Source: Prevotella sp. AGR2160
GTDB taxonomy: Bacteria; Bacteroidota; Bacteroidia; Bacteroidales; Bacteroidaceae
Direction: 5' to 3'
NCBI RefSeq assembly: GCF_000424185.1
Contig: NZ_AUJK01000002.1
Coordinates: 248,001 to 312,000 of the forward strand
DNA: 64,000 bases
The notes under the pieces: generated by a model
What the model was told of the DNA's origin: nothing
Databases searched by the model: none
What the model saw: only the letters and a program-made list of their open reading frames with translations
In this document: one piece after another, positions 44,020 to 53,964 of the stretch
How positions within the stretch are numbered: the stretch's first letter is position 1
Layout of the letters: the number at the start of each line of letters is the position of its first letter
Program-made: the position numbers and the translations under genes

Positions 44020-44904
44020 TTATATTCTGAGTTCCTTAAGGATCTCCGCCATACGCTCCTTCGTCTTGATTGTTGTGGGGACGAGGGGCAGACGGAGGAC
44101 ATTCTCGATAAAGCCCATATCGTTGAGCAGGGCTTTCGCACCAGCAGGATTACCATCGACGAAGAGGAGCTTATAGAGTTCCGTAAACATGTGGTGGATT
44201 TTCCGGGCCGGCTCATACTCTCCGTTGAACTCCAGACGGATCATCCGACTAAACTCCTTCGGCAGGGCATTACCGATCACGGAGATGACACCGGCGGCAC
44301 CACTGGCAACCATGGAGAATGTCAGGGCGTCATCACCACTGATGACATCAAAATTGTCGGGCTTGTTCTTGATAATCTCATCAACCTGCTCCAATGAGCC
44401 ACTGGCCTCCTTGACGGCAACAATATTCGGGAAGTCCTTAGCCAGACGAACGGTCGTCTCAGCCTTCATATTCACACCCGTACGTCCCGGCACATTATAG
44501 AGCACGAGAGGCAGCGGACTGACGGAGGCAATCGCCTTGAAATGCTGATAGAGACCTTCCTGCGACGGTTTATTATAATAAGGACAAATGCTTAAGATAC
44601 CGTCAATGCCTGACCAGTCCGTCGACTTGATCTCATCAATGACGGCACGCGTATTGTTGCCGCCGCAGTATTTCAGGATCTTGATACGGCCATGGTTGAC
44701 CTCCTTCACGAGGTCCGTGATCTTGTCTTTCTCTTCCCGTGTCAGACAGGGAGCTTCTCCTGTTGTAGCAAGGATACAGAGAAAATCTGCACCGTTTTCA
44801 ATCTGGTATTCAACAAGTCGCTTGAGAGCTTGATAGTCTACTTCGCCATCCTGAGTGAACGGGGTAATCAGGGCGATACCGAGTCCTTTAAAAATATTCT
44901 GCAT
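44020..44904 (-). CDS. dapA: 4-hydroxy-tetrahydrodipicolinate synthase
   Basis: 294 residues from the ATG at 44904 (MQNIFKGLGIALITPFT); a TTG six bases earlier is not needed. TTGEAP motif, catalytic Tyr in LVLYNVPGRTG and Schiff-base Lys in VAVKEASGS are all present. First committed step of lysine/diaminopimelate synthesis, condensing pyruvate with aspartate semialdehyde. It has its own promoter. Confidence 0.96.
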   Translation of the reverse strand: MQNIFKGLGIALITPFTQDGEVDYQALKRLVEYQIENGADFLCILATTGEAPCLTREEKDKITDLVKEVNHGRIKILKYCGGNNTRAVIDEIKSTDWSGIDGILSICPYYNKPSQEGLYQHFKAIASVSPLPLVLYNVPGRTGVNMKAETTVRLAKDFPNIVAVKEASGSLEQVDEIIKNKPDNFDVISGDDALTFSMVASGAAGVISVIGNALPKEFSRMIRLEFNGEYEPARKIHHMFTELYKLLFVDGNPAGAKALLNDMGFIENVLRLPLVPTTIKTKERMAEILKELRI

Positions 44905-44938
44905 AATCAAGTCGTAATATTTATTTCGAATTCCGCAG

Positions 44939-44969
44939 CAAAATTACAATTTTTCTTTCACATTGCAAA
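44939..44969 (-). promoter_or_regulatory. dapA promoter
   Basis: Minus-strand TTTG (44966-44969), 19 nt, TAATTTTG (44939-44946), a perfect match. The leader is about 30 nt. Confidence 0.75.
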
Positions 44970-45008
44970 GAGATACGGGTTCTTTTTTCTATCGTTTAGT
45001 TTTTTTCC

Positions 45009-45608
45009 TTACAAATCAGTAAAATCCAGTTGTTCCAAACGCTTTCTGAGCAAGTCAGCATCACGGCGACGGACAGCGAGGACAATAGAACAAGTATTGT
45101 CAAATTGCTGACTGACGATACGCAAGTTCATGTCTTTGACGAGTCGCATGACCCCATTCATCATCGGATAAGAGAAATGATAAGTCACCTGCTCTTCTAT
45201 CGTTCGTTGCTCGGTCTTCGCATCATCGAGAGCCGCTGCTGCGGCCGTACGATAGGCAACGATCAAGCCCCCCGTACCGAGATTCACCCCACCATAATAT
45301 CTGACAACGACAACGAGAACATCTGTCAACTCACGGGAATTGATCTGTCCGAGAATGGGCTTACCCGCTGTTGACGACGGTTCTCCATCGTCATTAGCAC
45401 GGAATTCCTGATGGTCCGGGCCCAGCATATAAGCATAACAGACATGTCGGGCATCATAATATTTTTTCCGATAGTCGGCCAAAATACTTTTTATCTCCTC
45501 CAAGGATGACACATGATGAGCGAAGGCGAGGAACTTACTCCTTTTCTCCGAGTAAGTCCCCTCGCCCCGTTGTCCTTCTGAGAGTGTGAGATACTGATCA
45601 CTATCCAT
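45009..45608 (-). CDS. IMPACT/YigZ family protein
   Basis: 199 residues. An UPF0029 N-terminal fold (EKRSKFLAFAHHV, DARHVCYAYMLG, DDGEPSSTAGKPIL, VVRYYGGVNLGTGGL) and a C-terminal domain of the EF-G-like type. The family is linked to translation regulation in eukaryotes; the bacterial role is unclear. Last gene of the serC-serA-DUF1015 row, 31 bp after the DUF1015 stop. Confidence 0.9.
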   Translation of the reverse strand: MDSDQYLTLSEGQRGEGTYSEKRSKFLAFAHHVSSLEEIKSILADYRKKYYDARHVCYAYMLGPDHQEFRANDDGEPSSTAGKPILGQINSRELTDVLVVVVRYYGGVNLGTGGLIVAYRTAAAAALDDAKTEQRTIEEQVTYHFSYPMMNGVMRLVKDMNLRIVSQQFDNTCSIVLAVRRRDADLLRKRLEQLDFTDL

Positions 45609-45639
45609 TCAATCTATTTCCTTCAATCCGATAACAGCA

Positions 45640-46887
45640 TTAATCCAAGAGATGTACCACCAGTCCACTGCGTAGTTTCGGTTCAAACCACGTAGCCTTC
45701 GGCGGCATAATCTTTCCACTATCGGCAATATCCATAATCTGTTTCATGGTGACGGGATAGAGTGCCAAGGCCCAGCGCATCTCACCACTGTCGACACGAC
45801 GCTTCAGTTCCTCGAGGCCACGGAGACCACCGACGAAATCGATACGGTCGTCACTGCGAAGATCCTTGATGCCCATCAGTTCGTCGAGAATCAGCCGACT
45901 GGAAATATCGACGTCGAGGACACCGATAGGATCCTGATCATCATAAGTCCCCTTCCGTGCCGTGAGTGCATACCAACAACCATCCAGATAAAGTGAGAAC
46001 TCATGGAGCCGGGCAGGCTTAAAGATCTCCTCGCCCTTCTTCTCCACGATGAAGTTCTTCTCCAAAGCCTGGAGGAAAGCATCTGCCGTCATACCGTTGA
46101 GATCACGGACGACACGATTGTAGTCGAGAATCGTCAGTTGACTGGCCGGGAAACAGACCGCCATGAAATAATTATATTCCTCCTTACCGGTATGATGGGG
46201 ATCACGACGGGCACGTTCAGCACCAACACGGGCAGCGGCAGCGCTACGGTGATGGCCATCGGCGATATAAAGCGACGGCATCTTCGCGAACTCCTCCGTA
46301 ATGATCTGTAAGTCGCGGGGATCACTAATCACCCAAAACTGATGACGGAAGCCATCCTGCGGAGCAATGAAATCATATTCCGGTACCAAGGCGGCATAAC
46401 GGGCGATGAGTTTGTCAAGGACGGGATCATCAGGATAAGCAAAGAAAGCGGGACCGGTATTCGCATCACATGCTTCCACCTGTCGCATACGGTCTTCCTC
46501 CTTACTCTTACGCGTCAACTCATGCTTCTTGATGACGCCACGAAGATAATCTTCAACAGAAGCGGCAACGACGAGACCATACTGGGTCTTACTGCCCATT
46601 GTCTGAGCATAGAGATAGTAATGATCATCCTTGTCCTGAACAAGCCAGCCACGACGGATAAAATCACGGAAGGTGGCAGCACCATTCTCATAGACACGGG
46701 GATCATCCTCCGCAATCTTCTCTGGAAAATTAATTTCGGGTTTGATGACATGGTAGAAGCTCATGGCGTTATCACCCGCTTCTGCCCGTGCTTCATCGGA
46801 GTCTAATACATCATAAGGGCGACACTCCACTTTCTCCACTAACTCACGGGGTGGGCGTAAGCCCTTGAAAGGTTTTATCGTAGCCAT
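45640..46887 (-). CDS. DUF1015 family protein in the serine operon
   Basis: 415 residues from the ATG at 46887 (MATIKPFKGLRPPRELVEKV); upstream in-frame sequence is microsatellite DNA and is excluded. Family-typical start, KKHELTRKSKEEDR (about 121-132) and the motif ADGHHRSAAAA with DGHHR at 210-214. DGHHR resembles the catalytic DGNHR/DGHHR of ParB/sulfiredoxin-fold enzymes, including serine kinases of the SerK type. Its place in serC-serA suggests serine-linked chemistry. Function unproven. Confidence 0.85.
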   Translation of the reverse strand: MATIKPFKGLRPPRELVEKVECRPYDVLDSDEARAEAGDNAMSFYHVIKPEINFPEKIAEDDPRVYENGAATFRDFIRRGWLVQDKDDHYYLYAQTMGSKTQYGLVVAASVEDYLRGVIKKHELTRKSKEEDRMRQVEACDANTGPAFFAYPDDPVLDKLIARYAALVPEYDFIAPQDGFRHQFWVISDPRDLQIITEEFAKMPSLYIADGHHRSAAAARVGAERARRDPHHTGKEEYNYFMAVCFPASQLTILDYNRVVRDLNGMTADAFLQALEKNFIVEKKGEEIFKPARLHEFSLYLDGCWYALTARKGTYDDQDPIGVLDVDISSRLILDELMGIKDLRSDDRIDFVGGLRGLEELKRRVDSGEMRWALALYPVTMKQIMDIADSGKIMPPKATWFEPKLRSGLVVHLLD

Positions 46888-46898
46888 AGATATAAGTT

Positions 46899-47003
46899 TA
46901 AAAGTAAAGAAGTAAAAAAGTAAAAAAGTAAACTTTGGGTGTGGACTCACCACTAAAGGTGAGGAATCCCTACGTTTAATTCTTCTTCTTTACTTTTTTA
47001 CCT
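46899..47003. repeat. GTAAAAAA microsatellite pair
   Basis: A run of GTAAAAAA/GTAAAGAA units at 46899-46932 and a shorter reverse-complement copy at 46987-47003 flank the short gap between serA and the DUF1015 gene. They could pair as a long weak hairpin. Confidence 0.6.
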
Positions 47004-47007
47004 TTAA

Positions 47008-47925
47008 TTATTTGTTCACCTGGAATTTCGTGCATCCATCCTTGAAGAAGGCGTTGATCTGACGGGCAGCAGCCATACCGGCATTGGTATTGGCCTCAGC
47101 TGTCTGCGCGCCCATCTTCTTCGGCGTAGAGAAATAGCGGCCTTCAAACTGCTTGAACTCTGCGTCAGCATCAGGCTTGATATCCGTGATATATTTGAGA
47201 TCAGGACGGTCCTGAAGGAGTTTGATCAGTTCCGGCTCATTAATGACCTCCTTACGGGCCGTATTGATGAGGATGCCCCCCTTCTCCAACTGGTTAACGG
47301 TCTTGTAGTTGATACTCTCCTTTGTCTCCGGTGTAGCAGGGATATGGAGGGAAACGATATCACAAGTCTTGAAGAGATCATCCTGACTCTTTACAGCATG
47401 GACACCGGCCTCTTCAATGACATTGGCAGGGCAATAGGCATCGAAGGCATAGACGTCCATTCCGAAGCCCTTGGCGATGCGTGCAACGTTACGACCGACA
47501 TTACCGAAGGCGAGGATACCGAGTTTCTTACCCTTCAGCTCCGTACCGGCCTTTCCATTATAGAAGTTACGGACGGTATAGACGAGGAGACCGAAGACAA
47601 GTTCGGCCACGGCATTGGCATTCTGGCCCGGCGTATTCTCTACAACGATATTCTTCTCCTTGGCGTAGGCAGTATCGATGGAGTCATAACCGGCACCGGC
47701 ACGGACGACGATCTTCAACTGCGGAGCAGCATTGATGACGTCACGGTCGATTTTATCGGAACGAACGATCATCGCGTCGACATCCTTCACAGCAGCCTGA
47801 AGAGCGGCTTGGTCTGCATATTTCTCCAGGACGACGACCTCGTGACCGGCAGCCTGGAGTTCTTTCTTGATCCCTTCCAAAGCAGCGGGAGCAAATGGCT
47901 TAACAGTAGCTACTAATACTTTCAT
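47008..47925 (-). CDS. serA: D-3-phosphoglycerate dehydrogenase (short form)
   Basis: 305 residues: D-2-hydroxyacid dehydrogenase fold with NAD motif LGILAFGNVGRNVARIAKG, the catalytic-site region LHIPATPETKESIN, and a C-terminal cap. The regulatory ACT domain is absent, so serine feedback by that route is not expected. First step of phosphorylated serine synthesis. It follows serC, separated by a family A-like repeat. Confidence 0.93.
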   Translation of the reverse strand: MKVLVATVKPFAPAALEGIKKELQAAGHEVVVLEKYADQAALQAAVKDVDAMIVRSDKIDRDVINAAPQLKIVVRAGAGYDSIDTAYAKEKNIVVENTPGQNANAVAELVFGLLVYTVRNFYNGKAGTELKGKKLGILAFGNVGRNVARIAKGFGMDVYAFDAYCPANVIEEAGVHAVKSQDDLFKTCDIVSLHIPATPETKESINYKTVNQLEKGGILINTARKEVINEPELIKLLQDRPDLKYITDIKPDADAEFKQFEGRYFSTPKKMGAQTAEANTNAGMAAARQINAFFKDGCTKFQVNK

Positions 47926-47952
47926 TTTTTGTTGGTTTTAATTTTTTGGGAT

Positions 47953-47973
47953 GGTCGCAACATGGCAGCCACC
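47953..47973 (-). repeat. Palindromic repeat, family A (copy 8, diverged)
   Basis: In minus sense it reads GGTGGCTGCCATGTTGCGACC, two changes from the family core. It begins 18 bases beyond the serC stop, in serC sense. Confidence 0.6.
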
Positions 47974-47991
47974 CCTCCACTGAAGGAAAAA

Positions 47992-49059
47992 TTAGTGCTG
48001 GGCCTCAAAGTCCTTCATGCACTGTACGAGGGCATTGACACCCTCCAGCGTCTGAGCGTTATAACAAGAAGCGCGGAAACCACCGACACTACGATGACCC
48101 TTGATGCCGACCATGCCACGCTCGGTAGCGAAGTCAAGGAACGGCTTTTCGAGATCCTTATATTCATCGTTCATCACGAAGCAGAGGTTCATGAGGGAAC
48201 GATCCTCCGTAGCGACAGTACCGCGGAAGAGCTTGTTGCGGTCAATCTCGTCATAGACGATACGTGCACGCTCATGAGCGCGACGGTCCATCTCCTTCAC
48301 ACCACCCTGGGCCTTGCACCAGCGCATGGTCTCCAGAAGAGAATAGATAGGTACTACAGGCGGCGTATTGAACATAGAGCCCTTCTCAACATGCGTACGG
48401 TAGTCGATCATCGTCGGCAGGTCACGGCCACTCTTGCCAAGCTCATCATCTTTCACGATGATAACGGTGACACCGGCCATAGCCATGTTCTTCTGAGCGC
48501 CCGCATAGATAGCCTTATACTTAGAGACATCAACAGGACGACTCATGATATCAGAACTCATATCCGCGATCAAAGGCACGGGAGAGTCAATATCCTTACG
48601 AAGCTCCGTTCCGAAGATGGTATTGTTCGTACAGATATGGAGGTAGTCGAGATCTGCTGGGATCGTATATCCCTTAGGCAGATGGGTATAGTTGTCATCA
48701 GCCGAAGAAGCGACCTCTACGACCTCGCCGAAATGCTTAGCTTCCTTCATGGCCTTCTTAGCCCATGTACCGGAGTTGACATAACCGGCCTTCTTGATCA
48801 GGAAGTTAGCAGGGATCTGCATGAACTGCAGGGAAGCACCGCCACCAAGGAAGATGACAGAATAGCCCTCCGGAATGTCGAGCAATTCCTTGATCAGCGC
48901 TACTGCCTCGTCGACAACGGGCTGGAAGTCTTTGGCACGGTGAGAGATCTCCATGAGGGAAAGACCACTGCCATTGAAATCCAAAATCTGCTTAGCCGTA
49001 TTCTCAATGACTTCACGGGGAAGCATTGAAGGACCTGCATTAAAGTTATACTTCTTCAT
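47992..49059 (-). CDS. serC: Phosphoserine aminotransferase
   Basis: 355 residues. PLP enzyme with [26 protein letters not shown] and [11 protein letters not shown] (Lys that binds PLP). Second step of serine synthesis (3-phosphohydroxypyruvate to phosphoserine), also used for pyridoxal phosphate in some bacteria. First gene of serC-serA-DUF1015-IMPACT. No serB is in the window. Confidence 0.96.
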   Translation of the reverse strand: MKKYNFNAGPSMLPREVIENTAKQILDFNGSGLSLMEISHRAKDFQPVVDEAVALIKELLDIPEGYSVIFLGGGASLQFMQIPANFLIKKAGYVNSGTWAKKAMKEAKHFGEVVEVASSADDNYTHLPKGYTIPADLDYLHICTNNTIFGTELRKDIDSPVPLIADMSSDIMSRPVDVSKYKAIYAGAQKNMAMAGVTVIIVKDDELGKSGRDLPTMIDYRTHVEKGSMFNTPPVVPIYSLLETMRWCKAQGGVKEMDRRAHERARIVYDEIDRNKLFRGTVATEDRSLMNLCFVMNDEYKDLEKPFLDFATERGMVGIKGHRSVGGFRASCYNAQTLEGVNALVQCMKDFEAQH

Positions 49060-49100
49060 CTGAATGTTTATTTAAAGGTTTTACTTGAAAGATTCTGCTG

Positions 49101-49132
49101 CGAAATTACACATTTTTCGAGAATTGTGCAAA
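49101..49132 (-). promoter_or_regulatory. serC operon promoter
   Basis: Minus-strand TTTG (49129-49132), 20 nt, TAATTTCG (49101-49108, one base off). The leader is about 40 nt. Confidence 0.6.
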
Positions 49133-49248
49133 TATTTCTGCAATTATTTACGGTTTTCACACGTTTTCAACCAATTCATAATTGATTTCTCGTATAATTA
49201 TTTATTTTCCGAAACAAAGTTATTTCGAAAGCCTCATCACCAGCATAG

Positions 49249-50586
49249 CTATTTGATCTCCTCAACAACCGTTTTGATGCCTTTGATCTTCTCACCCTGA
49301 ACTTGGCGGAGCAGCGCATGCAAGCGAGGACGGCTAACGGCGGCATAACAGTAACGGTCCTTCACATCGATACGTCCGATCTCGGATCCTTTCAGTCCGC
49401 CTTTCTTACAGAGGAAACCAAGGATGTCACCTTTAGAGATCTTATCCTTCTTTCCCTTGCCGATATAGACGGTTGCCATCCGCGGAGCCGAAGGCTTACG
49501 ATCGATAGGCTGTTCTTCCAACGCAAAGTCCTCGACAGCAGCATCAACATAAGCTGGGATCTGCTCACCATCGGAGAGGAGGAAGAAGGTGTTTCCTGTC
49601 GCCTGCCAACGGGCAGTACGTCCTACGCGATGGATATAGCCATCCTCACTCTCCGGAAGGTGATAATGGATGATATGGTCTACAGAAGGGATATCGAGGC
49701 CACGACTGGCCAGATCGGTAGCCACAAGGACATTAGCGGAACCATTGGAAAACTTATACAATGCTTGTTCACGGGCTTTCTGATCCAGACCGCCATGAAA
49801 AGCCGATGTCGTGAAGCCTGCCTCCCGTAGGAAGTTATCGACGCGCTCAACGCTTTCCCGGTAGTTCAGGAACACGATGCTGCTCTCCTCCCCAAAATTC
49901 AAGAGGAGGTTGCGTAAGGTTCCCAACTTATCCTTTTCGGGAGAATGAACGGCATAGACAGTGACGCGGTCCGGCACCTGTTCCTCATGATCGAGGAAAT
50001 CCACACGCACCATATCCTGCTTTTCCCGCAGATGAAGGAACGATGGAATCTCCGCAGCATCAGTAGCACTGAGGAGGATATGACGATCTACACGGTAGAG
50101 CTTATTGATCAGTTCGTGCATCTCGTCCTGGAATCCCATCTCCAGACATTTGTCAAACTCATCAATGATGAGATAGCGCACATGATCAGCAGAGAGATTG
50201 CCCTTGTCGAGATGATCGTTGAGACGTCCCGGCGTGCCAAAGACGAGCTGCGGACGGACATCACGAAGGACACGATGTTCCTCCATGGTAGGACGGCCGC
50301 CATAGACAGCCATCGCACGCAGTCCTGTGCCCATATCCTTAAAGACCGTAGCACTCTGCAAGGCCAGTTCGCGTCCCGGCGTGATAACGACAGCCTGCGG
50401 CTGGTCATCATCAGCATCCAGGAGCTGAGACAACGGCAAGAGGTAAGCCAGCGTCTTTCCCGATCCTGTCGGCGAGAGTACGACAACGTCCTTGCCCGTA
50501 TGCAAGATGGCATGGATAGCCTCCTCTTGCATGCCGTTGGGCGTGATCTGTAGTTTATTGATAATCTGATTGATGTCTGCCTGCAT
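49249..50586 (-). CDS. DEAD-box RNA helicase, DbpA-like
   Basis: 445 residues. Motif I SPTGSGKTLAYLLPL, a DEFD (not DEAD) box in LIIDEFDKCLEM, motif III LSATDA and motif VI HRVGRTAR. The C-terminal region (about 370-440; IGKGKKDKISKGDILGFL, IGRIDVKDRYCYAAV) resembles the DbpA RNA-binding domain that recognises 23S rRNA. Likely a ribosome-assembly helicase. The DEFD variant is seen in other helicases and is probably still active. Confidence 0.9.
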   Translation of the reverse strand: MQADINQIINKLQITPNGMQEEAIHAILHTGKDVVVLSPTGSGKTLAYLLPLSQLLDADDDQPQAVVITPGRELALQSATVFKDMGTGLRAMAVYGGRPTMEEHRVLRDVRPQLVFGTPGRLNDHLDKGNLSADHVRYLIIDEFDKCLEMGFQDEMHELINKLYRVDRHILLSATDAAEIPSFLHLREKQDMVRVDFLDHEEQVPDRVTVYAVHSPEKDKLGTLRNLLLNFGEESSIVFLNYRESVERVDNFLREAGFTTSAFHGGLDQKAREQALYKFSNGSANVLVATDLASRGLDIPSVDHIIHYHLPESEDGYIHRVGRTARWQATGNTFFLLSDGEQIPAYVDAAVEDFALEEQPIDRKPSAPRMATVYIGKGKKDKISKGDILGFLCKKGGLKGSEIGRIDVKDRYCYAAVSRPRLHALLRQVQGEKIKGIKTVVEEIK

Positions 50587-50607
50587 AGTTACACCTTATT
50601 ATATATT

Positions 50608-50633
50608 GCGGAACATGATAATCATGTCCCTAC
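50608..50633. repeat. Palindromic repeat, family B (copy 6)
   Basis: GCGGAACATGATAATCATGTCC-type, directly abutting the mltG stop at 50634. Confidence 0.7.
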
Positions 50634-51677
50634 TTATTTAATGCCGCGCTGGTCGAGCGCCTCACTGTATTTCTTCGCATTCTGCAGATGCTCCTCATAC
50701 GTACGGGCGAAGACATGCGTACCACTGAAGTCAGAGTTGGCGCACATATAGAGATAATCGTGATGCACATGATTCAGCACGGCATCAATACCGGCAACCG
50801 TCGGGATACGGATAGGCCCTGGGGGCAGACCGGGATTCTTATACGTGTTATACGGACTGTTAATGAACAGCAAGTTCTGATAGATACGCTTCAGATCAAA
50901 CCGGTGCCAGGCAAACTTGATGGTAGGATCTGCCTGCAACGGCATGCCGTCAGGATATTTGGCACTGCGAAGCATCAGACGGTTATAATACATACCAGCG
51001 ATCATCGGCTTCTCGTGGTCGTTGGCCGTCTCCTCATCAACGATACTGGCGAGCGTCGTCACCTCCTCGGGAGAAAGACGCATGGCGCGGGCCTTCTCCG
51101 TACGGTTGAAATTCCAGAACTTCTTATTCTCCGTCTTCATACGGTCGAGGAACTTCGAGATCGACGTGTTCCAGTAGATATCATAGGTGTTCGGAATGAA
51201 GAGACAGTAGATTGTGGCGGTGTCATAACCGAGCCGCTGACAAGTAGCCTCACTCGTCAGAGAGTCATAGAGCTCCTCCTCATCGATCATCAGCTTACTG
51301 CTCACGGCAGCGGCGAGATCACCGAGCGTACGACAGCTGGGGATGGTCAGATCCACCGGTTCCTGTTGTCCGTTGCGGAAATGGCGGAAGATGACGAGCG
51401 CGCCCTGGCCGTCCTTGATGGCATACCGGCCGGTACGGATATGATCGGCATAATCGAAATGGCGGGCCAACGTCTTAAAGGCATGATAGCTATGCTCCGT
51501 GGCATAGTGACGCACCTTGGCATAGACGGAGTCGATATTGTCGTCAGGGTCGATATATACGTACACCGTATGTTTCTCTTTGGAGAAATCACTGAAGAAA
51601 TAGAAATATCCCCATCCGAGGATAAAGAGCAGGCAGGCCACAACGGCACCCACCCAAATCTTTGCATTGCGTTTCAT
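50634..51677 (-). CDS. mltG: Endolytic murein transglycosylase MltG
   Basis: 347 residues. One N-terminal membrane helix (about 7-28), a LysM-like/YceG domain, the catalytic Glu in SIVDEETANDHEKPMIAG and the signature QADPTIKFA and SPYNTYKNPGLPPGPI. It cuts glycan strands and limits their length. It lies after the TPR gene (66-bp gap). Confidence 0.95.
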   Translation of the reverse strand: MKRNAKIWVGAVVACLLFILGWGYFYFFSDFSKEKHTVYVYIDPDDNIDSVYAKVRHYATEHSYHAFKTLARHFDYADHIRTGRYAIKDGQGALVIFRHFRNGQQEPVDLTIPSCRTLGDLAAAVSSKLMIDEEELYDSLTSEATCQRLGYDTATIYCLFIPNTYDIYWNTSISKFLDRMKTENKKFWNFNRTEKARAMRLSPEEVTTLASIVDEETANDHEKPMIAGMYYNRLMLRSAKYPDGMPLQADPTIKFAWHRFDLKRIYQNLLFINSPYNTYKNPGLPPGPIRIPTVAGIDAVLNHVHHDYLYMCANSDFSGTHVFARTYEEHLQNAKKYSEALDQRGIK

Positions 51678-51693
51678 TTTAAAAAACTATTTT

Positions 51694-51750
51694 CTATTGC
51701 GAACTTTAATATTTCATTGCGAACTATAATATTCTTTTGTGAGCTACAAC
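51694..51750 (+). repeat. Degenerate 21-bp tandem repeat
   Basis: CTATTGCGAACTTTAATATTT (51694-51713 shown) and CATTGCGAACTATAATATTC follow each other, then a partial unit. It lies in the mltG leader and shares the CTATTGCG ... CTAT vocabulary with the 20-bp array at secA. Confidence 0.6.
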
Positions 51751-53963
51751 ATAGTCAGATCTCTCATGGCACACATCTGCTGCCAAGAGATATGATAGAT
51801 ATCCATCAGCCGCTGGTCATCATGGAAGATACGAATCAACGTGGCGCCCTTTCCCTTTGACTCAAGATCATCACTTGTCCCTTTCACTGCCTTGAGATAG
51901 CTGCGGAAGAGGTTGGCTGCTGCGTGATATTCTCCCGAGAACCAGAATGTATAGGCATAATTAGCAATATCCTCCGAATCTTTATGTCCCGTCTTGAAAA
52001 GACGGTCATAGGTTTTCCGGGCCTCATCTGTCTTTTTGACATGCAGAAGCACCCATGCCAGCTCACTCATGATCCGCGGCTCGTTCTCATGTTCAAAATC
52101 AAGCTGGTAGAGGCGCTGCAGCGCATCATCAAACTGCCCCATCTCCATCTCAGAGACAGCGAGTTTCAACGAGTAGCGCCAATTGTGGGGATACCACTCT
52201 GTGAGTTGGTGATAACATTCATAGGCTTTCGGCCAGATATTCAGTTCATAAGAAACCTCGCCAAGCAGTTTGCAGACATCATGGCTCTCCGGCGATAAGG
52301 CCTCAGCAGTGATGAGGTTATCATAAGCCTGCTCATTCTTACCAAGGACATGGAGGCAATAACCGTAGGCAAGGTGGAAATCCGTACTTTCCAACATGCT
52401 CTCCCAGTACTCCAGCACCCGTGCTGCTAGATAATATTCCTTATGTTTCAACAGGAAGTTGACAAGAGGCATAACCTCTTTCTTCAAAGGCGTCTCCTGG
52501 AATACGATGTTACAGAACGGGAACGTATTTTCTATCTCCTCATCGTCATTAAGATCGTAAAGGAAAGGAGAGACGAAATCCAGCTTGTTGGAATATAACA
52601 AGTAAAAGCGGAACAAATCCTGCAAATAGGAACGACGCAGATAGGCACCGCTCTTACTGTCGATGCCCTTCATCTCACCAATCATGGAGAGATCAGTATG
52701 CTTCATCATATTGCGTACATCTTCCGGCAGCCGGTCTATGACAGTCATCATAGCCAGAGCAAAGCTATATTTGTCACTGTCACAGAACGGTCCGATGGCA
52801 TCAAGATTCTGCAGGAACGAGCTATCCCCCACCTTCTCATGCACCGCCTTCAAATCAGGATGCTCGAGGTAGAAAGGCACGAACCAGTTGCTCAGAGTAT
52901 AGAAAAAGCCGAAACGCTTCATCTGGGAGAAGCCGCCGAAATAGATATCGCGGCCTTCTTTTGCCATGGAAGAGATTTTACCCATGGCTTTCTCCATGTT
53001 TTCCATCTTCTCGTCGGCAGCCTCGGGATGAAGGATACCCTCCAACTCATCGTCTTCCTTCTCTTTCACGCCATTCGGCGTCACATCAAACTGCGCATTC
53101 TGCATCACTCCGGGTATAATATTCTTCCGGATCTTCGCACCATCTTCACCGGCTGAGATACAGAAATAATATTGTTCCTGGAAATAGAGCAGTTCCGTTG
53201 GCAACGCAGGATCCATGAAGAGTTCGTTAAGACGATGCCGTACTGTCGGATACACATAATCCTTCAATGGGGAAAGGGCGAAGACCCAACCCACGAAGGC
53301 CCGCTGGCGCAGTGCCTCATCATTAGCTTTCTCATAGACCGTTGTCAATGCCAGCCACTTGCGGACATCAAAACAGTTCATACAGGCGAGCATGATGGCG
53401 CTCACGAGCAGACAAGCATCACGGCTGTCGATGGTCGGAGAAGTCAGCAGAGAGTCATAGAAACTCTCCGTCTCCTCATCCCACAGCGGACTGACGAGGA
53501 TATGATCGAAGAGCAACGAGAGCTGATGCTGGTGCTTCGTATAGATTTCTTCTGACTTTTTTTGGCGTTCCTCCGGGCTTTCAAGTTCTAGCATGGCAAC
53601 ATCAGCGACAAAATCCTCCAGAGAGTGGCGTACGCTCTCCGGACGGAAATTGATATGGGCCACGCGCTCCTTTGCCTGGCGGAAAGACGCATTATCATGA
53701 AGTAAGACCTGATGATAGAAAGACGATGCCACCCGCGCTCCACGCTGACAGAAAGAAGCATAGAACTTCTGGCGCTCCGGATCCTTCACATTCTTATCCA
53801 TATAGTCAAGGAGGAGCTTATAATCCTGTCGGATGGCAGCGATCTCCCCATCCTCATTCAGATAGGGATATTTTTTCTTCACCTCCTCAAGAGCATTGAG
53901 CCCCGTGGTGAGGTCTTCGTCGATGAGGAAAGGTTTCAGCATTTGATTAATCACCAAATCCAT
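51744..53963 (-). CDS. TPR-repeat protein of unknown function
   Basis: 739 residues from the ATG at 53963 (MDLVINQMLKPFLIDEDLTT); the in-frame start at 54008 would overlap the upstream gene and is rejected. No signal peptide. An all-helical protein; TPR-like repeats are clear in the C-terminal half (GYCLHVLGKNEQAYDNLITAE, YECYHQLTEWYPHNW). No enzyme motif. Co-directional with, and one base from, the lipoprotein gene upstream, then mltG. Perhaps an assembly or scaffold factor, which is inference only. Confidence 0.75.
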   Translation of the reverse strand: MDLVINQMLKPFLIDEDLTTGLNALEEVKKKYPYLNEDGEIAAIRQDYKLLLDYMDKNVKDPERQKFYASFCQRGARVASSFYHQVLLHDNASFRQAKERVAHINFRPESVRHSLEDFVADVAMLELESPEERQKKSEEIYTKHQHQLSLLFDHILVSPLWDEETESFYDSLLTSPTIDSRDACLLVSAIMLACMNCFDVRKWLALTTVYEKANDEALRQRAFVGWVFALSPLKDYVYPTVRHRLNELFMDPALPTELLYFQEQYYFCISAGEDGAKIRKNIIPGVMQNAQFDVTPNGVKEKEDDELEGILHPEAADEKMENMEKAMGKISSMAKEGRDIYFGGFSQMKRFGFFYTLSNWFVPFYLEHPDLKAVHEKVGDSSFLQNLDAIGPFCDSDKYSFALAMMTVIDRLPEDVRNMMKHTDLSMIGEMKGIDSKSGAYLRRSYLQDLFRFYLLYSNKLDFVSPFLYDLNDDEEIENTFPFCNIVFQETPLKKEVMPLVNFLLKHKEYYLAARVLEYWESMLESTDFHLAYGYCLHVLGKNEQAYDNLITAEALSPESHDVCKLLGEVSYELNIWPKAYECYHQLTEWYPHNWRYSLKLAVSEMEMGQFDDALQRLYQLDFEHENEPRIMSELAWVLLHVKKTDEARKTYDRLFKTGHKDSEDIANYAYTFWFSGEYHAAANLFRSYLKAVKGTSDDLESKGKGATLIRIFHDDQRLMDIYHISWQQMCAMRDLTML

Positions 53964-53964
53964 A

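Noticed and set aside
46888..46953. Earlier start for the DUF1015 gene (adds 22 residues)
   Set aside because: The extra codons come from microsatellite DNA, and the family starts at MATIKPFKG.
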